Origin: JBBSGC01 sp038254525 | GTDB taxonomy: Bacteria > Actinomycetota > Actinomycetes > Propionibacteriales > Nocardioidaceae | Length of the DNA stretch: 9,286 bases | NCBI GenBank assembly: GCA_038254525.1 | Contig: JBBSGC010000080.1 | Span: 1 to 9,286 of the forward strand | Reading direction: 5' to 3' | Part shown: in pieces, positions 4,846 to 9,286 of the stretch | Numbering within the stretch: position 1 is the stretch's first letter | Layout: each line of letters starts with the position of its first letter | The notes under the pieces: generated by a model | Seen by the model: the letters and a program-made list of their open reading frames with translations, nothing else | What the model was told of the DNA's origin: nothing | Databases searched by the model: none | Made by a program: the position numbers and the translations under genes

Positions 4846-6731
4846 CAGACAGCACGGCGGGTGCCGACCAGCGACCCGACCAGCGCGGCGATGATGTCGT
4901 AGCCGTGCTGGGTCAGCACCGACTCGGCGTGGAACTGCACTCCGCGAAAGTGCGGCCCCTCGACCAGGTGCACGTCGCCGCTGTCGGGATCGGTCTCCAC
5001 CCGTACACCCGGGGGCAACCCGGCGTCGGTCACCCGGGCGACGAAGGTGTTGTAGAAGCCGACCAGCTCGTCGCGCCCCAGAACCGGCAGCCGGGTCTGC
5101 GTGCCCTGGAAGACGATGTCCTTGTAGACCAGCTCCAGACCGAGCAGCCCGCACAGCACCTGGTGCCCCAGGCACACCGCGAGCATCGGCCGTTGCCGCT
5201 CCAGGAGCGAGCTGACCGCTGCGTGGAGCACCGCGATTTTGGGGTTGCCGAGATCGCGGGGGTCGCCCGGACCGGGACCGACGACCACCAGGTCGTGCCC
5301 GTCGAAGGTGCCGGGTCCCCAGGCATCGAAGCGGACCACCGTTGACGTCATGCCCAGCACGCCGAACACGTGGCCCAACATGTTGACGAAGTCGTCCTCG
5401 CCGTCGAGGATCACCGCCGACCTGCCGCTCAATGCGGGCACCCGCGGGGTCGTCGACTGGTCGGTCAGCCAGAACTGCGACAACCGAGCGTTGCGGGATC
5501 CCAGCGCCACCAGCACGTCGTCGTCACGAGTCAGGTCGTCCAGCTGCTCGGTCGACGGCGGCGCCTCGACGAGCCCGAACGCGGTGAGGATGCCGCCGGC
5601 CTTCGCGTGGGTCTCGGCCGTCTCGTGGACCGGATCGGAGTCACGCACGAGAGTGGCACCGGCGGTCACACTGACCCGGCCGTCGACGCTCACGTCGGCG
5701 CACCGGATCAGGATCGGGGCGTCGGCGAACTCCCCGCCCCCATCGTCGCGGCCGACCAGCGCCATCAGCGAGCCGTAGTAGCCACGTCCGGTGCCTTCGT
5801 GCTTGGCGATCAGGCGGCAGGCATTCTCGACCGGGCTCCCGGTGACGGTGGCGGCGAACATCGAATCGCGCAGCACCGCACGCGCATCCCGGCGGGTGCG
5901 CCCCGCCAACAGGTACTCGGTGTGCACCAGGTGCGTCATCGGCTTGAGGAACGGACCGAGCACGAGCCCGCCCTCGTGGCAGATGTCGCACATCATCTTC
6001 AGCTCCTCGTCGACGACCATGAACAGCTCGTAGATCTCTTTCTCGTCAGCGAGGAAGTCGAGCAGGGCGGCCTTGCGGGCCATTCGGGTGTCGAGGCCGC
6101 GCAGCCGCAGGGTCCCGCTGATCGGGTTCATCCGCACGTTGCCGGCCTCGATGCTGACGTGCCGCTCGGGACTGGCGCCGATCAGGTAGCGGTCGCCGGT
6201 GAAGACGCAGAACGTCCAGTACGCCCCGCGCTCACGCTCCAGCAGACGGCGCAACACCGCCAGCGCCAGGCGGTGGTTCCAGCTGGCGGCCTGGGCGGTC
6301 CACCGCCGGCCGATCACCAGGTTGGCCCCCTCGCCGTTGCCGATCTCGTCGCGGATGACCGTGCGCGCGACCCGTGCGTACGCCTCGTCGTCGACCTCGA
6401 AGCCGCCGGGATCGGTGAACTCGACGGGCTCCTCCGGCAGCTCCGCCAACGCCCGGGCCAACGGCACCTCGGCCTCGAGATCGACGGCGATGCTGCTCAG
6501 CGGGGTGCCGTCCTGGTGCGCCTCGAAGCCCCGCTCACGCACCTGCGCATAGGGCACCAGCACCAGCGAGTCAAAGCGCCGGCCGGGCTGGGGGGCCCCG
6601 TCGTGCCGCGGGATGTCAGCCAGCACGTCGAGGTCGGTGCGGGTGCCGCCGAGCACGGTCAGCGTCTCGGAGTCTCGCATCCGGATCAGCGCCCAGGCCG
6701 GCCGGGCAAGGGCATCGTCGAAGAAGGGCAT
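4845..6731 (-). CDS. Fused chorismate-binding / glutamine amidotransferase enzyme, PhzE-like anthranilate or ADIC synthase
   Basis: Protein of 628 aa joining a TrpE-like synthase (about 1-390) to a TrpG-like amidotransferase (about 430-625). The synthase part shows NPISGT (202-207), DEKEIYELFMVVDEELKMM (229-247) and ATVTGSPVENACRLI (294-308). The VVDEELKMM form, in place of the LVDLGRND type of ordinary TrpE, places it near PhzE. The amidotransferase has nucleophile C520 in AVCLGHQ, with H601 and E603 in VQFHAES. Glutamine-derived ammonia would be added to chorismate, giving anthranilate or 2-amino-2-deoxyisochorismate; the sequence alone does not say which. The order and length match PhzE and the proteins often annotated as anthranilate synthase family in actinobacteria. 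ATG 6731 starts the conserved MPFFDDALARPAW; GGAG lies 10 nt upstream. It begins 40 nt after the HelD-like gene and its stop overlaps the GNAT start. Confidence 0.88.
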   Translation of the reverse strand: MPFFDDALARPAWALIRMRDSETLTVLGGTRTDLDVLADIPRHDGAPQPGRRFDSLVLVPYAQVRERGFEAHQDGTPLSSIAVDLEAEVPLARALAELPEEPVEFTDPGGFEVDDEAYARVARTVIRDEIGNGEGANLVIGRRWTAQAASWNHRLALAVLRRLLERERGAYWTFCVFTGDRYLIGASPERHVSIEAGNVRMNPISGTLRLRGLDTRMARKAALLDFLADEKEIYELFMVVDEELKMMCDICHEGGLVLGPFLKPMTHLVHTEYLLAGRTRRDARAVLRDSMFAATVTGSPVENACRLIAKHEGTGRGYYGSLMALVGRDDGGGEFADAPILIRCADVSVDGRVSVTAGATLVRDSDPVHETAETHAKAGGILTAFGLVEAPPSTEQLDDLTRDDDVLVALGSRNARLSQFWLTDQSTTPRVPALSGRSAVILDGEDDFVNMLGHVFGVLGMTSTVVRFDAWGPGTFDGHDLVVVGPGPGDPRDLGNPKIAVLHAAVSSLLERQRPMLAVCLGHQVLCGLLGLELVYKDIVFQGTQTRLPVLGRDELVGFYNTFVARVTDAGLPPGVRVETDPDSGDVHLVEGPHFRGVQFHAESVLTQHGYDIIAALVGSLVGTRRAV

Positions 6732-6734
6732 GAA

Positions 6735-6745
6735 GGAGCGGCTCC
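6735..6745 (-). promoter_or_regulatory. Ribosome binding site of the PhzE-like gene within a small inverted repeat
   Basis: On the minus strand the sequence is GGAGC-C-GCTCC followed by TTC and the ATG at 6731. GGAG is the only Shine-Dalgarno candidate and sits 10 nt from the ATG, slightly far. It forms the left arm of a 5-bp perfect inverted repeat with a 1-nt centre. A 1-nt loop cannot close, so any hairpin would need to lose inner pairs; its effect on translation is uncertain. Confidence 0.35.
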
Positions 6746-6771
6746 GCGAGGTCGAGTCGGGGCCTGTGATG

Positions 6772-8916
6772 CTAGCGGCCGGTGGCACGGACCCGGTCGA
6801 GCCAGCCGGCGTCGGTGCTGACCGTGACCAGCCGCTGTGTCGCGCGGGTGAGCACCACGTAGAGCGTGCGCCAACCGGTCGGGCTCTCGGTGACGATCTG
6901 ACCGGGTTCGGCGACCACCACACCGTCGAACTCCAGCCCCTTGGTGTCCAGGGCGTCGAGCACTCGGATGCGCCCGGCGGCCGCCGACACCAGGTCGGCG
7001 AGCTCCTTAGCCAGCGCCACCCGGAGGCCCACCGGCGTCACGACCGCCACGCTTCCCTCGAGCGTCCCGGCGAGCTCGAGGGCGGCCGAGCGCACCGCCG
7101 ACATCCGGTGGGCAGCGGCGACCACGAGATGCTCCGGGTGGGACCCGGTCGAGCGCACCGCCTGCGGCAGGTCCGGGTCCGGGACCGCCAAGGACGCGAC
7201 CTCGGCAGCGAACCCGAAGATCTCCGCGGAGTTGCGGTAGTTGGTCGAGAGCCGGAACGCGTGCTGCTGCTTGCCACTGAGCGCCTCGGCGCGGGCAGCA
7301 TCGGCCTCGGCCGCCGCCGGCCACGACGACTGGGCGGGATCGCCGACGATCGTCCAGCTCGCGTGGCGCCCGCGCCGAGCGAGCATCCGCCACTGCATCG
7401 GCGAGAGGTCCTGTGCCTCGTCGACCAGTACGTGTGCGTAGGGGTCGTCCTCGGTTCGCAGCGTCGTTCGCAGCCGTGCGGCGGCGTCGGCTCGCTCGAA
7501 GCTCATCTGCTGCTTCACCTCGTTGTCGCTGTCGTCGCGCTGAGTCTCCGGCGCCACGTCGCCCAGCAGGTAGCGCAGCTCGTCGATCAGCGGCACGTCC
7601 TCGATCGCCGGTCCGGTGCCGGCGCTCCACGAGGCGGCCAGCGCCGCCACCTCGCCGGTGCTGAGCAGTCCGGCGGCGTAGCGCTGCAGGCGCTCGGGGT
7701 CCTGCAGCCACGTCCACGCCTCGACGGCATCGACCGGTGGCCACCAGGACCGCACGAACGCCGTGAACGAGTCGTCATCGAGTAGGTGGCCGGTGAACCT
7801 CTCACGTCCGAGGTCGAGCGCGCGGGGTCCGGACACCTGGCGCCACAGCGCGTCGACCACCGCCCGCTCGACCTTTGGCTGAGCGCGGTTGCGTTGCTGT
7901 CCGTTGCGGAGCAGTGAGCGACGGAGCCGGCGCAGGTCGTGCGGGGCCAGCATCAGCACGTCGTCGCGGTAGAAGGTGCGCAGCTCGGTGGGCGCACCCG
8001 GCACCTGGTCCCGAACGGCGCGGGCCAGCACCTGGCGCATGCGGGCGGAGCCCTTCACGGCGGCCGCCAACGGTGTGTCGTGGCGCACCGCGCGCACCCC
8101 GTCGACCACCTCGCCGAGCGATCGAAGGGTGACCGCAGTCTCGCCGAGGCTCGGCAGCACCCGCTCGATGTAGCTCATGAAGATCCCCGAGGGCCCGACG
8201 ATCAGCACCCCGCCACTCTCGAAGCGGCGCCGGTCGACGTAGAGCAGGTACGCGGCGCGGTGCAGTGCGACGACGGTCTTGCCGGTGCCCGGTCCACCTC
8301 CGATCGTGGTGACGCCGCGGCTCGGCGCTCGGATCGCCTCGTCCTGCTCCTTCTGGATCGTGGCGACCACCGAGTGCATCGAGGAGTCCCGAGCCCGGCT
8401 GATCGAGGCCAGCAGCGCGCCCTCCCCGACGACTGCCAGGTCTGGCGGTGCGGCTTCGGCGTCGAGCAGCTCGTCCTCGACGCCGGTGACCCGGGCGCCT
8501 CGGCAGCGCAGCACCCGCCGGCGCACGACGCCTGACGGCTCCTGCGCGGTGGCCGAGTAGAACACGCCGGCCGCCGGTGCCCGCCAGTCGATGAGCAACA
8601 CCTCGCGGTCGGCGTCGCGCAGGCCCAGCCGACCGACGTGCCGCACCGCGCCGTCGACCAGGTCCAGTCGGCCGAACACGAGACCCTCGTGCGCCGCGTT
8701 GAGCGCCGCGATCCGCTTCGCGGCCTGGAACACCATCGCGTCCCGCTCCACCAGCCCGCCCTCGTGACCCAGCCGCGCTCGACCGTGTCCTTCGGCGGCC
8801 AGCGCCTGCGCCGACCGGGCAGCCTCGTCGAGCCGTGCGTACACGCCGTCGACGAAGGCCTGCTCAGCTGCGACCTCGCGTTGCTCAGTGGACTTCGACG
8901 AGGTGGGGGCGACCAC
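6772..8916 (-). CDS. helD: HelD/HelR-like RNA polymerase-associated ATPase (UvrD/Rep-type superfamily 1)
   Basis: Protein of 714 aa with superfamily 1 ATPase motifs but a HelD-type layout. Residues about 10-40 form a charged helical N-terminus (REVAAEQAFVDGVYARLDEA) like the coiled coil HelD inserts into the RNA polymerase secondary channel. Next come a Q-motif-like ATIQKEQDEAIR (about 186-196), Walker A GGGPGTGKT (206-214), an inserted helical region (about 280-460), Walker B DEAQD (499-503), GDPAQSS (525-531), NYRN (559-562), KGLEFD (659-664) and TLYVVLTRATQRL (684-696). Actinobacterial relatives free stalled RNA polymerase from DNA, and HelR members protect it from rifamycins; both are inferred here. 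GTG 8916 is chosen because AGGAG ends 4 nt upstream. An in-frame TTG at 8928 would contain that AGGAG, and the ATG at 8920 is out of frame. It is longer than, and lacks the nuclease parts of, DNA-repair helicases such as AddA. Confidence 0.88.
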   Translation of the reverse strand: MVAPTSSKSTEQREVAAEQAFVDGVYARLDEAARSAQALAAEGHGRARLGHEGGLVERDAMVFQAAKRIAALNAAHEGLVFGRLDLVDGAVRHVGRLGLRDADREVLLIDWRAPAAGVFYSATAQEPSGVVRRRVLRCRGARVTGVEDELLDAEAAPPDLAVVGEGALLASISRARDSSMHSVVATIQKEQDEAIRAPSRGVTTIGGGPGTGKTVVALHRAAYLLYVDRRRFESGGVLIVGPSGIFMSYIERVLPSLGETAVTLRSLGEVVDGVRAVRHDTPLAAAVKGSARMRQVLARAVRDQVPGAPTELRTFYRDDVLMLAPHDLRRLRRSLLRNGQQRNRAQPKVERAVVDALWRQVSGPRALDLGRERFTGHLLDDDSFTAFVRSWWPPVDAVEAWTWLQDPERLQRYAAGLLSTGEVAALAASWSAGTGPAIEDVPLIDELRYLLGDVAPETQRDDSDNEVKQQMSFERADAAARLRTTLRTEDDPYAHVLVDEAQDLSPMQWRMLARRGRHASWTIVGDPAQSSWPAAAEADAARAEALSGKQQHAFRLSTNYRNSAEIFGFAAEVASLAVPDPDLPQAVRSTGSHPEHLVVAAAHRMSAVRSAALELAGTLEGSVAVVTPVGLRVALAKELADLVSAAAGRIRVLDALDTKGLEFDGVVVAEPGQIVTESPTGWRTLYVVLTRATQRLVTVSTDAGWLDRVRATGR

Positions 8917-8920
8917 GCAT

Positions 8921-8925
8921 CTCCT
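8921..8925 (-). promoter_or_regulatory. Ribosome binding site deciding the GTG start of the HelD-like gene
   Basis: AGGAG on the minus strand, followed by ATGC and then GTG at 8916-8914. It favours the GTG over the in-frame TTG at 8928, which precedes it and would place the Shine-Dalgarno sequence inside the gene. The spacing of 4 nt is short but workable. The ATG overlapping this spacer is in another frame. Confidence 0.6.
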
Positions 8926-8928
8926 CAA

Positions 8929-8952
8929 CGGTTCGGCACGTCCGACAAACCG
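8929..8952. repeat. Interrupted inverted repeat in the leader of the HelD-like gene
   Basis: CGGTT and CGG (8929-8936) face CCG and AACCG (8942-8952) around a CACGT centre, with an extra ACA in the right arm. It lies between the candidate -10 and the ribosome binding site, where an operator or small leader hairpin could act. The imperfect match makes chance a real possibility. Confidence 0.3.
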
Positions 8953-8955
8953 AGA

Positions 8956-8961
8956 AGTCTA
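8956..8961 (-). promoter_or_regulatory. Candidate -10 element for the HelD-like gene
   Basis: TAGACT on the minus strand fits the TAnnnT pattern, about 40 nt upstream of the GTG start, in the 87-bp gap after the crotonase gene. No matching -35 hexamer is evident at normal spacing. It suggests the HelD-like gene may have its own promoter and not depend on read-through from the crotonase gene. Confidence 0.35.
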
Positions 8962-9003
8962 CGCGCGACCGCCAGGCCCGCAGCGAACCGAGGGGCGGGG
9001 GGA

Positions 9004-9286
9004 TCAGCGGCGGCGGTCCAGGAACGCACGCAGCGCCGCGCGGGCCTCGTCGGAGGCGAACAAGCGAGCCGACTGCGCGGCCACCTGCTCACCCATCTCG
9101 TCGATGTGTCGCAGCAGGTCGGCGTTGAGCAGGCGCTTGGTCTCGCTCAACCCCTGCCGGCTGGCACTGCACCAGGAGCCGACCACGTCTGCCACCGCCT
9201 CGTCGAGAGCGCCGGCGGGCACCACGCTGGTGACAAGCCCCATCTGCTGCGCCTGCGCCGCGGTGAAGGTGTCACCGGTGAGGAAC
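9004..9286 (-). CDS. Enoyl-CoA hydratase/isomerase (crotonase family), C-terminal fragment
   Basis: The last 93 codons of a gene that enters from the right edge. The visible protein begins FLTGDTFTAAQAQQMGLVTS and continues VVPAGALDEAV, the standard crotonase segment after the active site (L-L-T-G-x-x-x-x-A-x-x-A-x-x-x-G-L-V-x-x-V-V-P). It then has a SETKRLLN helix and ends with the typical FASDEARAALRAFLDRRR tail, as in enoyl-CoA hydratases. Such enzymes act on acyl-CoA thioesters in beta-oxidation or related pathways; which substrate cannot be told without the active-site glutamates, which lie outside. The ATG at 9243 is an internal methionine, not the start. It lies 87 bp upstream of the HelD-like gene on the same strand, with no clear terminator between them. 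Confidence 0.85.
   Translation of the reverse strand, partial: FLTGDTFTAAQAQQMGLVTSVVPAGALDEAVADVVGSWCSASRQGLSETKRLLNADLLRHIDEMGEQVAAQSARLFASDEARAALRAFLDRRR

Noticed and set aside
4189..4902. Plus-strand open frame opposite the acetyltransferase gene
   Set aside because: Arg/Gln-rich shadow with no domain; the minus strand holds GNAT motifs in the same place.
5370..6821. Long plus-strand open frame opposite the PhzE-like gene
   Set aside because: Low-complexity translation with no motifs, antisense to a fully conserved enzyme; typical of GC-rich third positions.
8863..8888. Two CTCAG motifs near the start of the HelD-like gene as an MprA box
   Set aside because: The 21-bp spacing does not match the 8-3-8 layout, and the motifs lie inside the coding region downstream of the start.
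8917..9003. Rifamycin-associated element (long inverted repeat) upstream of the HelD-like gene
   Set aside because: I looked for the G-rich/C-rich 19-bp inverted repeat known near rifamycin-resistance genes and saw only G-runs and a shorter, different inverted repeat.

Overview
The window comes from a very GC-rich genome with GTG starts, a U-tract-free terminator, a mycobacterial-type MprA/MprB/PepD module and an actinobacterial HelD-like protein. These point to a high-GC actinobacterium (Actinomycetota). I cannot name the genus from this stretch. The resemblance to mycobacteria is at module level and does not require Mycobacterium itself.

Layout. Bases 1-119 (minus) hold the N-terminus of a probable class I glutamine amidotransferase-like protein. 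It is divergent from a plus-strand envelope-stress module: mprA response regulator (253-936), mprB sensor kinase (933-2387, 4-nt overlap) and pepD, an HtrA-type membrane serine protease (2498-3814). A strong double hairpin (3842-3900) separates pepD from convergent minus-strand genes. Reading in their own direction, these are the C-terminus of a crotonase (9286-9004), a HelD/HelR-like RNA polymerase-associated ATPase (8916-6772), a fused chorismate-binding/glutamine amidotransferase enzyme of the PhzE/anthranilate synthase type (6731-4845), and a two-part GNAT acetyltransferase (4845-3916) whose start overlaps the preceding stop codon.

How the genes work together. MprB should sense damage or misfolding outside the membrane and phosphorylate MprA. 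Both mprA and pepD have a pair of CTCAG-type direct repeats with an 11-bp period, at exactly the same distance from the start codon (22 nt), with a -10-like hexamer 12 nt before each ATG. This looks like a MprA-box-driven, probably leaderless, positive circuit that induces the two-component system and its protease together. On the other strand, the PhzE-like enzyme should use chorismate and glutamine to make anthranilate or aminodeoxyisochorismate. The coupled acetyltransferase may act on a related amino compound, but no other phenazine or tryptophan genes are visible.

No tRNA, rRNA, CRISPR array, insertion sequence or prophage feature was seen. The least explained part is the HelD - PhzE-like - GNAT run. 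The best supported regulatory observation is the matched pair of MprA boxes.
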